From: Sipunculus nudus
Lineage: Eukaryota > Annelida > Sipuncula > Golfingiida > Sipunculidae
DNA length: 64,000 nt
Assembly (NCBI GenBank): GCA_026874595.1
Contig: CM049315.1
Coordinates: forward strand, 872,501-936,500
Reading direction: 5' to 3'
Shown piece after piece: positions 35,555-47,259 of this stretch. The stretch's first letter is position 1; the number at the start of each line of letters is the position of its first letter. The translations under genes and the position numbers were made by a program. Under the pieces are notes generated by a model. The model made no database searches. It was not told where the DNA came from and worked only from the letters and a program-made list of their open reading frames with translations.

Positions 35555-35593
35555 AACCTGGAGAAGGTTCTTCAGTAGAACCTTCTCCAGGTT
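35555..35593. other. Perfect 17-bp hairpin
   Basis: AACCTGGAGAAGGTTCT (35555-35571), a 5-nt loop TCAGT, and the exact complement (35577-35593). It is too short for a typical microRNA precursor. It may be a transposon remnant. Confidence 0.9.
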
Positions 35594-37924
35594 CGCATGG
35601 AATGAAATAATTTATATCAGAAATAGGATCCGTTTTGGCTAAAGATATCTCTCTGCGATGAAAACCTCAAATGATATGTGACATTATATAGGTGCTTCCT
35701 AACGTTTCTATATGGCACAAATTTCATACTTTACTGCTGAAATACCTCAACGTATTTTCTTATCCCTTCTCGCCGAAAAAGTACCGGCCTCTGATGGTTC
35801 AGTAAATTAAACATTAACGTAGGAATGTCACAAAAATACACGCCCGCCCCAGTTTAATGCAACGTTACCAGTGTTCGGGGAAATTAAAAGAAAAGGTAAA
35901 AAAAACTAAAAACATCCGGAATCATCATACGCCTTGAAGCACATGCTATAACCCCTATACAAGGAGGCCACAAGGAGGCCCGACCAAGGATCATGAGTGA
36001 TGATATTAAATGAAACCATATTGGAAAATTTGTGTATATTATGTACGTAAATTAATCCTTATTTTCGTTCATGCTATCATAATGTGCGCTGGTGTCTGCA
36101 GATAAACCATTGGTTCTGTCAGAGGTCGTTTCTGCTCAAAATGATCTTTCTCCAGTTAGGCACTGTGGGACGGCCGGGAATACCCTTCTCAGCTGTAAAA
36201 CTTAAAAAAAAATAATAACATTTTAAGGAAACACCTGACTTGCGTGGTCCAAAACACTCATTTTCTTATAAGAATTCTTATCTCGGACTGCATGACCCTC
36301 TTCACTTCATATATAACCTACGCCGTCTGTGTCTGTAGAAGCCCAGGTGCATTCTGGGCAGTAGACTTCTAAGCCAACAAACCCTAACCAGCAGAGTTCT
36401 TGCCCTTGTAAGTGGGATGTGAGTGATCAACGTTGTATGACTGAAACAAGTGTAAGAAATGTCACGTGGCCATGACATGCACAGAGGCAGTTCCGACCAA
36501 GAGAATGATGGAACTTGACCTGGGCGAGCGTCGTAGACGTGTATCTAATGACCTGCCACGTACTCTCTTACCGGTTCATCCTTACTCGTCAGATTACCAC
36601 GGAAAACCTATGTAAAATCAAATATCTTTTCCAAGTAAAACCACTTGATTCTTTCCAAATTTTATTTTCACCTCACCCAGTGATTATTTAAAGTGATTCA
36701 CAACTGCAAGTAACCATCTAATTAGACATATATTTGATCCTATGTAAAGCCATCATGGCAGTGATGCATAATGACAATTTTTGGTTCCGTTAAATTCAAC
36801 ACAAACACATAAGCGTCATATGATTGTTTTTTTCTTATACATGGTATCAAGGCAATCAGATTTGTTTACCTGGTGGACCTACAGTAGGAGTTATTAGAAT
36901 ATATCTAATATAACTAGAATGGAATGCTCAGTAGAGCACATTCCTCCGCCCATCCATTATGATCTCCGGCCCATTGTACGGTTCAACATTTCATAGGATC
37001 ACCCGTGTTCCTTTTGCCAATCCTTATACAAAGGGGAAGAGTGTTAAGTTGTTAATTAATCCTATAAACAGACAGCCAGTCGTAATCTTCTGGCTGAAAT
37101 CTTGGAGGAAGTGACCATTGACACCTTATTGAATTCTAATGGCTCATCTTTACTAGGCGTGCAGTTACAGGTGTCTAGTCATAATTATTGCCGAACGTAA
37201 AATAGCTAAAACTAATTAAAATATAATGAAATCCCATAAATCCAGATTTCAATTTGGATCCGCGCCATGCAGTTAAAACTCTCTGGGTACGTCGCATGGA
37301 TTCGTAAATAATTGCATGAGATTATTACAAACGTGCAGAAAAACCTGGATCGGTCTCTCTATACATATAGTTATGGAATAAAAATGTTATGGATCATCCT
37401 TGTTCAGTATCTCATCCCTCAACAAAGTTTCGATGAAATTAGTTTTGCCTACTGCTTCCAATCAAATCAGCTAACATAAAAAAGAGACAGCCGCGAGAAC
37501 ATAACCTCCTTGACTGAGGTAATAAAGAACCGCGAAGTTTAACGAAATGGAATACAAAGAAAATTATTAGGGTTATCATTTTATGCCGACATGGCATCTT
37601 GCAGAAACTAACGTACGAGGACCAATACTAAAATGTAATATATTAACATAATAACCAAAAGAAACTGTATTCATACAAAACTAGATATGTTGAATAGAAG
37701 TAAGGCATCAGTCAGTAATCTTTATCAAATCAATCAGAAGTCCATCCAGAAACTGTTCCTCTGGAACCAATAATGCTTATATGACATTGCTTAAATTGAA
37801 CGAGTTCCGAAAATCACATTTATTTCTGCCGTTATATCAAAGAGATCAATAAAACAACCTCGGGCTGACTTGTTGATTATATCATTTACACTGACAAAAC
37901 AATTTATATAGCGGCACTTCATTC

Positions 37925-37926
<2 letters not shown>
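35594..37926. other. Stretch without recognisable gene
   Basis: No long ORF, RNA gene or organised repeat was found. Confidence 0.5.

Positions 37927-37977
<51 letters not shown>
37927..37977. repeat. (TA)n microsatellite
   Basis: About 50 bp of pure TA. Confidence 0.95.
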
Positions 37978-37981
<4 letters not shown>

Positions 37982-40904
37982 CTCAAGTTACCCTTGTAAT
38001 ACAAGATACTGAGTTGATAAAATCCCCATGATATTGGGTTTTATTAAGTTTGCATGAATCAAACATCCTATAGAATATTAGTTGATTTTGTGAGGACGTG
38101 AAAGTAATAAAAGGAGGATACCCGATCAACCTTCACGGAATATTTCCTGCGCTAACAATCTTTTTCAGCTTACTATGTTTTTGGAAGACAAGATTTTCAT
38201 ATAATATGAACATAAATGGCACACTGTATTAATAATTTTCATATATCATAGATACATGTTGCCTTTTTTTCTTTGCTGGTACAAGTTTTGAAGGATGTAC
38301 TAAAGAAGGATTTTTGTTTAAATTTCCTCTCTTGCCATTTTAAGTTCTCGTTTGTGTTTTAAAATCCAGAATCAAATTTTACTACTTTAGAAATCAGAAA
38401 GGATTAAAAAATTTGCAACAATGCGAAAGCGATGTTTTACAGCAGCGAGGAAGTTTGGAAAATGTCAGGAAAATATTTACAATGCCCCAGTGACTCTGAG
38501 CATTATCGGGTATCAAATTTATAATGGAATATATTTTCGCGTTCAGTATTTTTAGAAAACAATTCCCTCTAAGATAATCCTTTAAGTTCTTCCTGTAACT
38601 GATTTTTCAAATGATGTAAGAAATACGATAAAATGTCTTAGAGAGATGTTTTTTGGAATCTTTAAAGTATTTAAAGGTGAATTAAAGTTACCTTTAAGGG
38701 AAAAAATCCCGCAGGTATATAGATGTTTCATGGGCGTCTATTTTCTGAAGCCAGTTTTCCAATGTTTTTATATATTTATAATTAATTTAGGTGTATTGAA
38801 AATTTTTTAGTAAAAATTAAAATACGATCATTTGTAATTGTATGACTATAAAACTGAAATTAAAAATTGTTTAAGAATTTTCCTTGTGAAATATGTGTAT
38901 GGTAACTACAATGGTATATAAGTCGTGATATTGGTGTTAAGTCCGGGATTTGTATGCAAGAATTTTTCAAAATGTGTATGTATCCGCTATTGTTGATATA
39001 AAATGATGCTTTACATGCAACGATCTGACAATGCGCAAGAAATGGATTTTGCCTCCACAATATGGGCATGAGTAAAATTAATTGAAAATGGGATCGGCAG
39101 CAATCTATTGTTAGTCCAAACAGGATAATGGTCGTGTTGTAGGGTCCTTGTATTTAATAGCAAGGGATAATCAATAAAGCACCAAACAGCAGCCTTTTGC
39201 TTAATGTCCGTAGTTCTATATATGTTTCTATCAGGAACGGGATCATATGGAGCTGCTCACGGTCTGATACCATCAATCATCTATTCTATGCTAACATTGG
39301 CATAAGCCTCATGGGGTTAGTACACTTTATACTTTGGAAATGTATTGTTTTCCTGATTTACTTTATCATATTTCAAGGTATATTTTGAGCTGGTGGTACC
39401 TGGGTAGTTGTTATGAATATAAGACTGACTTGTCCCGATATGCTAGAACAATATGTAACTTATAAATATTCACAAAATCACTATATTTTTAGTTTCTTAT
39501 TATATTAAACTTATAAAAATCATATGTACCTTCCAGTTTCCTAATCAATCATCTGCAACACAAGTAATATATGAATACAAGCTGAGGAAAATATATGTTA
39601 CGGTTCACAAACTCGACCGCTGATACACGAAGTTACTTTGTGACCTACATAGATTTTGTATAATGTCTGAGGTATAAAAATAACAGATGCACGTTTAAAA
39701 TGGACTAAGGTAATTATTAATTTCCTAAATGTGTAAATGTACACTGGTAACGGGATTATTTAAAGATAATTTTAGAATAACCTAAAACACGCATCCACTA
39801 CGGTTCCGATCTGTATCGACATGACAAATATATAATAATTTCTATTATTCTAACAGATACAAACCATTCTTCAACGTCTGAAAGACGAGGCGAAACATTT
39901 TATGTTTGTCATTGGTTTTGATGATATGAACCTTCGTTCGTATATCCTCATTTATAAAAATAAATTGTATTAAGATTAGCTGTAGCCGAAACGAGGCTCG
40001 GCACGCTCTGTTTAGCACCATGCATGGCGCTGTTTTCGAATTAAACTTAGTAGCAAGATGGTTAGACTTTTGTAGAGACGAATACTGAACAATGTTATGA
40101 TGGAAGCGACTCCAGCAGTCTGCAGTCTTGTTAAATGTCTCATTGTGGTCACCTTAGCAATGTTTGTTGCTTGATCCCGTATTATCCCCGAGGCAAATGT
40201 AGATTCGCCTCGGAAAGCACAGGAATTATATGCAATAACCTTCCGTCTGCGCTGACAGCCCATTTAGAGGAGCTTCCTTGAACGATACTTATACCGAATT
40301 GTCATAGCAACGCTTCTTTAGAAGTGTGTAATGACAGACATAGATACTTCTCCAAATTGCAGGCACACTTCAAAAAGCTGACTGGCAGGAGGCCTTACAT
40401 GATTTCTAAGAAGGATTGCTGTACATATTCTTTCCTCTACATACCACTTCTAACGAAATTTCTGTATGTTAAAAGAGGTACTTGTAACTGTAAAGTGTTT
40501 TTAACCTCAAAGCAAGGAGTTTAGATTTAAATTACTGCTTTGACTGCGCCCCGTCCCTACTGTTGTCAGTTTTATACTCGCCTTATACGTGCTTTAGGTG
40601 ATTACACTTTTTTGTTACTTTTTTTGGTTGAGGTAACCCTTTCCATTCTTGAGCTGGCTTACTTAAATACTATTTGCATCTGCCGAATTTCATTTCGGTT
40701 TCGGACTTCGTGTACCACCCGATTCACCGTGGAGTCAAACAGTCTCAAAGTGCGGTTCCTGGGTGGGTGAGCATTTAATTTTCGGGAAGGTGCCGCGAGA
40801 CTCGTTTGTGAGTCAAACACGGCCACATGGCACTGTGTTACCATTACATCGCTCACCCTGGGCAGATGGTGTTGGGTTGGGGGTGTTAAATATTTTACAG
40901 CTCT
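37978..40904. other. Stretch without recognisable gene
   Basis: Frames of 60-83 residues (38860-39069 minus, 39197-39388 plus, 40012-40263 minus, 40540-40770 plus) lack recognisable motifs. The last part (about 40780-40904) is probably the body of the SINE whose head follows. Confidence 0.45.
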
Positions 40905-40971
40905 TCGGGTGGGGATCGAACTGATGATCTCGCAGCTTTAAGCCGTATTTTCTCCCCTAGACCTTTCATGC
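40905..40971 (-). mobile_element. tRNA-derived SINE head
   Basis: The minus strand carries a box-B-like AGTTCGATCCC (40922-40912). A weaker box-A-like GTCTAGGGGAGAAAATACGG lies upstream. The LTR at 40972 abuts its 5' side. Confidence 0.5.
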
Positions 40972-41530
40972 TGTTACGGAACCTAATAACCACAGATCAC
41001 GTAGTCGTGACGCGCATAAATGTTGTTATGGAGACCAAAAAAATCAGATTATGTAACACTAGGCAGCGTGAAATGTCTAAGGCAATGTATAGTGATCCCA
41101 AAGACAATATAAAATTCTTTTCAAATTTGAAGAAGATCTATAACTGCTGTAATTATCGGAAAGGTCCACAAACTGACTAATACTCTTCCGTGTACGCTGG
41201 AATATTTCTCTATCCTCTCTCCTTCGGCTCTAAAACACAGCCCCTATTTATAACTTTTCATCCGAAAATTCTATAAACTTCTATATCACGAACAATCTAT
41301 AGAACCCAACAATACATAATACAGACGCCCAAAAAACATTACAAGACACGCGCTCACAGGGCTTGACCAGCCCAGAAAGTTCCAGATTAGCATGAGCGCT
41401 GTCTTTCTACACGTCAGGCCCCTACATGTGGGCCGGCCCGGCTCGCGAGTCTCACATGGCAACGGACGATGCTAGTGCTACACAGACACATACAAGACTG
41501 CTGCACACAATAAAAGAGACATCTGTAACA
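40972..41530 (-). mobile_element. Solo LTR, copy 2 (complete ends)
   Basis: Begins TGTTACGGAACC and ends CTGTAACA, a TG...CA long terminal repeat with a TGTTAC/GTAACA inverted end. It is flanked by ATGC on both sides (40968-40971, 41531-41534), a 4-bp target duplication. The minus strand has TATAAATA at 41252-41245, followed by GGGGCTGTGTTTTAGAGCCG, shared with the 61152 copy (CTNTTTTAGAGCCG). The short duplication and TG/CA ends fit a Ty3/gypsy-like LTR. No internal region or second LTR lies nearby, so it is solo. A 70-residue ORF inside is not a gene. Confidence 0.75.
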
Positions 41531-43083
41531 ATGCTTACACGTTAATTAAAGAGAATGATCGGATCGTGACAAACAAAGCCCTGCCTGGGCTTAAGTATTT
41601 ACGTTTATTCCTAAAATGCTTAAAATAAAACGTGATAACATGTACCGATAGACGTAACTCAGTGCCGGCTCTTATTACCCGTACTTTAGTTATACAATTT
41701 GCCGCGAGGTGGCAGTACCTGTTCTAAGCTTTGCGATACAGCACAGTTAATTTGATGGCCCTGTTAGTGGGAAGAATCATGGTTTTACCATTGCATCGAC
41801 CGGGCCAGTGTAGTCAAACATCTCATTTGTTAATTGTGTTCCTCAGATATTTCTGCCAAATGATCCCATTTTATTTCATGTATGTGCTCCAATGTATCTG
41901 CCATTAAATATAAATTGTCCATATGCGGTTAACTTGCATGGATTATTACTTTTCTGAAATTATTGTCTTTAAAATTCATTCCACTACGTACTTTACATTT
42001 GGATTTACATATTTTGGTTCTAAACTCCTAAAAGTCATCAGCTAATGACACACTGCTCCAAAATACGAATACTAGAAGATATAAGACATGATGCATTTAC
42101 AAAAAAAAATACAAAAATACAAGAAAATACAAGATTGGGTCAGTTTATCAAAGGCTTTTATTATTAATGATTCATAATTACAATTCACTTTGGATCAGTG
42201 TTTCTTCCTCAAGACCCAGGGGTCTTATCAGCAGGGATGAAGTTTGCATAATATACCAAAAAAGGGCCATCCTGTAGATCTTTTTTAGTAAAGGGAGGGG
42301 ATTATATGTCATTATGCAGGACTCATGAGATTAGTGACAACATTTTCTCGTGAATATCACATACAATGTTTGCAGTAATTCAGTTCCTGCGTCTTGTACC
42401 AAGGTTAGTGACGCGATGAAACGAAAGACGGCTCTTAACTTCTTGTTTCCTTTACCATGGGAAACGTAATTCTCACAAATAAAGTTTGTGAAGTCCAGTA
42501 TCATACATCTTTTATATAATACATTCTCCAATATAAAAATGATATAGCATACCTACAATGCTCGGAACACTCAGATACCAGGAAGGTTGCCAAATCGGTA
42601 CATGTATATCTCGGATAAATTAATGACGTCACATACGTTTGTTCAAAATCGAAAAACTTGACTTGCCTATTAAGTCAGGCAAGAATGTGCGCAGGAAATC
42701 TGTGGATATGTTTCATCAATATTTCACAAAAATGTCTTCTCGCAACTTACTATGGGCGTTTTTTTTTTTTTTAATCATATTCTTTAAATATTTGCATTAT
42801 TCGGCGCAAACAATTATAAAGTAATGTTAGTAATTTATCTTGACTTTTGCTTATCTTTGGAGACTAATGTAAACGTGTAATATGCCAGCTGCAAGAAAAG
42901 GACTTCTTACACGCCTTTATTTTCAGACTGTAAAAGATCCATATCAGATACATATACTATCTTTAAAGTGGTTATTCTGATTTGTAACACCTATGACCGG
43001 CTGCCACCATATTCGTGACCAATTACCAATTCTACCATAGTATCTGTAAAGTCAAACGTTATATGTTAACACTTAAATAATGC
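41531..43083. other. Stretch without recognisable gene
   Basis: Only short unsupported frames (42331-42531 minus, 42639-42824 plus, the latter crossing a T-run). Confidence 0.5.
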
Positions 43084-43284
43084 ATTCTAAGGAATGCAAG
43101 CCTCCGCCACCTGAGTGTGTGTGTGTGGTCCCTGTCTTGGGATGTGCAAAAAAACGTATTTGCATTCACTTGTTCGGCCTATATTCCCAAATTCATTCAT
43201 GTATGCGTGACTGTACATTTGTGAATATTCCTTGATGACGTTCAAATCATGTGCCGGGTCCACACAAAAACCCATTCCAGAAAA
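43084..43284 (+). repeat. Unclassified interspersed repeat, copy 2, left part
   Basis: Has TCTAAGGAATGCAAGCCTCC, TGTGAATATTCCTTGATGAC and CAAATCATGTGCCGG in the same order as 20685-20968. It is interrupted after CATTCCAGAAAA. Confidence 0.75.
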
Positions 43285-44055
43285 GATAGAAAAAAAACAA
43301 GACGACATTATCAGTTTATGGAGAAGACTCAGAGGAAAAAAATAAGCTATAGTTTATGTAATTGAGGCTTTGGGTTTTAGAGATATGGCCAATGTAATGA
43401 TATGTGTGTGAGGGTCGTGTGCAGCGCCTTCTTGTATCCATATTAAAAAATGAAAAAACGATTTCGAGATACTAGTGTAGGACTTATGAGATGTCAGTTT
43501 CAAAAAGAGTTCTGCAATAATGTGGCCTTTGGTGCAAGATGAATGAAATCTCGAAATATCTCTATTCACGAGATATTTTACGAGATACTGCAAGCCTTTT
43601 AATAAAATCTTGTAGTACTAGTTGAATGCTACCTGATGCAAAAAAACTAGATCTCTCTAGCTTTAAAATTGACAACGTTAGAAAAATAAGACCTCTTATT
43701 TTCGAATATCATGACTTTTCTCCCAAAAATTTGTAACCATGGTTACGGCAAATTTGAGTCAGCTACACACCAGATGACAGGCCTTGAAATGACGATTGAC
43801 ATGAGCTATTGTTGAAGTAGATACGACTAATAGTCACAAAGATATGAAGAAAAACCCGTTTTGAGAAGTTTTGATGACCTTGACCTTGACCTTTGACCTA
43901 TTTTGACCAAAAACAATAGGGCACCTAGAATTTTGGTTGTCCATTACCTCTGAAAGTTTCAAGGTGATTCTGGCAAAATTGTGGCCAGGAGAGTGCAGAC
44001 AAACAAACGCAACTGACCAACATGCTTGCCGAAATCTTTGATTCCGGCAAGCAAT
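43285..44055 (+). mobile_element. HINE-like element, short form, inserted in the interspersed repeat
   Basis: Nearly the same sequence as the last part of 47260-49248: GGAGAAGACTCAGAGG, AAAACAATTTCGAGATACTAG, CACCAGATGACAGGCC, TTTTGACGACCTTGACCTTG, GTGGCCAGGAGAGTGCAGAC. It ends with the hairpin CTTGCCG (44025-44031) / CGGCAAG (44045-44051). It holds one tandem unit rather than four. Exact ends are uncertain by a few bases. The 113- and 79-residue minus-strand ORFs are not supported. Confidence 0.75.
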
Positions 44056-44139
44056 AAAATTCCGTTCACGATGGCGTAACACAAATATACAAACACATGA
44101 ACGGGGATAAAAGCAAATCATCCTGACGGGGACAAAACA
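44056..44139 (+). repeat. Unclassified interspersed repeat, copy 2, right part
   Basis: Resumes with AATTCCGTTCACGATGGCGT and ends ATCCTGACGGGGACAAAAC, corresponding to the last third of 20685-20968. Confidence 0.7.
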
Positions 44140-44568
44140 ATATGGTCTCTGATCGATATGATAATCACGTGACAACGTTGCCGTGTCTGAATTTCTCTGT
44201 CAGGAGATATCTTTAGGAGATAGATATTCGAGCTCAAACCTCGGTTGTAATGGTAATTTTTATAATTTGCAAATGTACACTGTATATATGAGGATGTTAT
44301 TCCATATATATTTTTGTCTTAACGTACGTAGATGACTGACACCATTGTTGCTATTCATTATGTTTTGTTTATATTTTTATTTGATTTCAAATTATGAGGG
44401 AAAGGTTTCTACGTCCAAGTATTTAATTTCACTAGAAGACATTATGGGTTTCCCAGTTCTGTATGGCGACATATACAATTTTTTTATTGGCGATTGGATT
44501 GCTGGTTGCAATGTCTGTATTTTGATCAAGAATATATCAGAAATAATTAAGATATTATAATCCCTGAG
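44140..44568. other. Non-coding spacer
   Basis: AT-rich. Overlapping opposite-strand frames (44345-44560 plus, 44392-44631 minus) are Ile/Tyr-rich filler. Confidence 0.45.
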
Positions 44569-44569
44569 G

Positions 44570-44642
<73 letters not shown>

Positions 44643-44643
44643 A
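44569..44643. repeat. (TA)n microsatellite, possible SINE tail
   Basis: TA tract with one ACATATA interruption, directly 3' (on the minus strand) of the SINE head. Confidence 0.9.
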
Positions 44644-44745
44644 ATAAAACCATTTGTCTTTGAGCGACTGGCGGGGATCGAACTAGGTACCCAAGCTCCG
44701 AGTGCAATGTTTTCCAATCAGGCTTGATACATCCTACCCGACCTA
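44644..44745 (-). mobile_element. tRNA-derived SINE head
   Basis: On the minus strand, a box-A-like AAGCCTGATTGG (44725-44714) and a box-B-like AGTTCGATCCC (44684-44674) are 29 bp apart. A short body, then ATTTATATATA and the TA tract, may form the 3' tail. Confidence 0.55.
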
Positions 44746-45660
44746 TATATGGTTGTATGTGTCACGTTTAGTTGTTTAACGGATAACAGATAAAGCATCT
44801 CTCGAGCAGCCGATGGGGTCTTAAAACCTTAAAGTTCACTTTTATTCTTCATCCGAATAATTTATCAGTCTTCCCACGTTCATTTCTCCTGGGAAGAAAT
44901 AATTAGATACGCCTTGAATGTTACAAGAAATAGCGGGTTCAGTATACTGAATTCCGCGCTGCAGAGAAATCTCTGCTACAGCTGACATTTTACGATTATA
45001 AGGACCGAATAGTGGGGCTTAACGCTCGGTTGTCATGGTCACTAGACTTTTAAACTTTGTAAGTACCCTCACAAACATTGCCAATCGTGGAGGGATATGT
45101 TTATTTAGGGGATGGTAGAGTCTGTATTGCAGGTCTTCATACAAGTTCCTTTCTTCGAAATGTCAAAAGTCAAGGTTCCTGAATCTGAAAGACGTCCTTA
45201 CTTAGAGGCTAAAAGTTGAAGCTTAGAGACCTGTGTGGAGGCGCCATTGTTCCATGTAAGCTATGTGAATGAATGACATGAATGTTGTGTTTGCTTCTTT
45301 TTCAGTTAGCTGGGGATATAAGAAGTTCTTGTCTCGATGTGTATTTTATATACGGCTATATGTTAAGTTTTGCGTCACCTAGTAAGGTATTAAGGGCCAG
45401 CCATTTTATAACCTAATATGTGCGATACTCACGCCCTGTATATTTCTCTATTACATAAAATGTAAGGTGTATAATTGTTAATGTAAATTTGGACTCTGTG
45501 TCATTTAAGTGTCAGAATCGAGATATTCTACATGAGTTGCCAAGTACGTACAGTAATTGAGTAGCCTTGATTAAATGGCAACTCTATTCACTCTAAATAC
45601 ACCTTCATTCACCTTCTGTGTACACTTTTCTTTTATTTGTAGTTTTTGTGACAGTTATTA
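44746..45660. other. Non-coding spacer
   Basis: No gene, RNA or repeat recognised. Confidence 0.5.
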
Positions 45661-47225
45661 GCTCAGCTGACTGAGAGTCATCGGAGCTATAGCGATCACC
45701 CTTTGTCCGGCGCCCGTCCGTGTGTCCGACGCCCGTCTGCCTGTCTGTCCCTCCGTCCGTTTACCAGGCACATATCGTAACCGCTGGTCCTGAAATCTTT
45801 TTACTTGACATCCAGAGAGTTCCATGAAAAATATCCTTGGAAACCTGAAATTAAGTCTCTGTTGCCCATATTCTTCGAGCTATGGAGCTCCGAAGTACCC
45901 CCAGATAACTGGAAAATTTGATATAAAAGCTCAACTTTCTGAACAACTAATGCATTGATCGCCAAGATTCTTTGCATGGATATTGATCATGGGATGTTTC
46001 ATCAGTTTCTGCAGACTGGTCGCGCCACCTGTATTTTTTTTTTCGATTTTTATACAATTTTTTACCCTCTGTTTTTGAGACCTTTAAAGATGTGGTCATC
46101 TGTTAACAGGGCACAAATCGTAATCACTGGACCGCGAATCTTTCAATTTGACATCCTGGAAGGTCCATGCAAAGTCTCCAAGGAAACCCAAAATTAGGTT
46201 TCTGTTACCCATATCCTCCCAGCTGTGGTGCTCCTATTTACCTCCTTTAGCCCCACCCCCCCGAAAAAAGCAAAATTTAATAAAAAAAAAGCTAAATTAT
46301 CTGAACAACTAATGTATTGATCACCATGATTTTTTGCATGGATATTGGTAATGGGATGTTTCATTAGTTTCTGCAGATTGCTGGCGCCAATTTCTTTCTC
46401 GGTTTTAGAGGCTCTTTGAGATATGGTCAATATGTTAATGGGCCACAAATCGTAACGACTGGATCAGAATCCTCTCTCTTGACATGCACGGAGGCCCATG
46501 AAAAGTCTCCTTTGAAACCCAAAATTAGTCTCTGTTACCCAAAAACTGTGAGCTATAGGGCATGACGTCTCCCCCAGAAAATTTGACACAAAAGCTTAAG
46601 TATCTGAACAGCTGATGCATTGATCCCCATGATTCTTTGCATGGATATTGGACATACAACGTTAAATCAGTTTCTGCAGACGGTTGGCGCCACCTGTATT
46701 TTTTCGATTTTTTTACTATTTTTTTTTTTATTTTTTTTTTACCAAGATGTGGTCTTCTGTGAACAGGGCACAGATCGTAATCCCTGGACCTCAAATCTCC
46801 CAACTTGACATCAAGGGATGTCCATGAAAAGTCTCCAAAGAAATCAGAAACTAGGTCTCTTTTACTCATATCCTTGAAGCTACGGGGCTTAGAATCAGCG
46901 GTCAAAAAAATTAAGAATTTGATACAAAAGCTCAATTATCTGAACTACTAATGCATCATTCTTTGCATTGATCATGGGGTGTTTCATCATTGTCTGCAGA
47001 CTTGTGGTGCCACCTGGATTTTTAAAATTTATTAAGAATTTGTTTCTATACTTTTGAAACCTTTAAAGATGCAGTCGTATGTTAACAGGGCACAAATCAT
47101 AACCACTCTACCTGACACTTCTAACCTGACATCCCGAGAGGTCCATGAAAATCTTCTTTCCTGAAATTAGGTCTCTGTAACCCATATTCTCCAAGCTATG
47201 GGGCTTATAACTGTGACCTATATTA
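45661..47225 (-). mobile_element. Pearl/HINE-like element, reverse copy, about five units
   Basis: Begins AGCTCAGCTGACTGAGAGTC, GAGCTATAGCGATCACCC and a GTCC/GTCT tract, the complement of the tail at 6783-6870. Units marked by CAAATCGTAACCRCTGG recur at about 45772, 46113, 46444, 46771 and 47091 (320-341 bp). It is the same family as 4400-6870 in opposite orientation. ORFs of 62-136 residues inside are not conserved between units. Confidence 0.75.
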
Positions 47226-47259
47226 TCTGCGTTACAGTCCATGTTTGAGCACCCCAGAA

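Noticed and set aside
35555-35593. Rho-independent terminator or microRNA precursor
   Set aside because: Eukaryotic context, no T-run, and a 17-bp stem is too short for a typical precursor.
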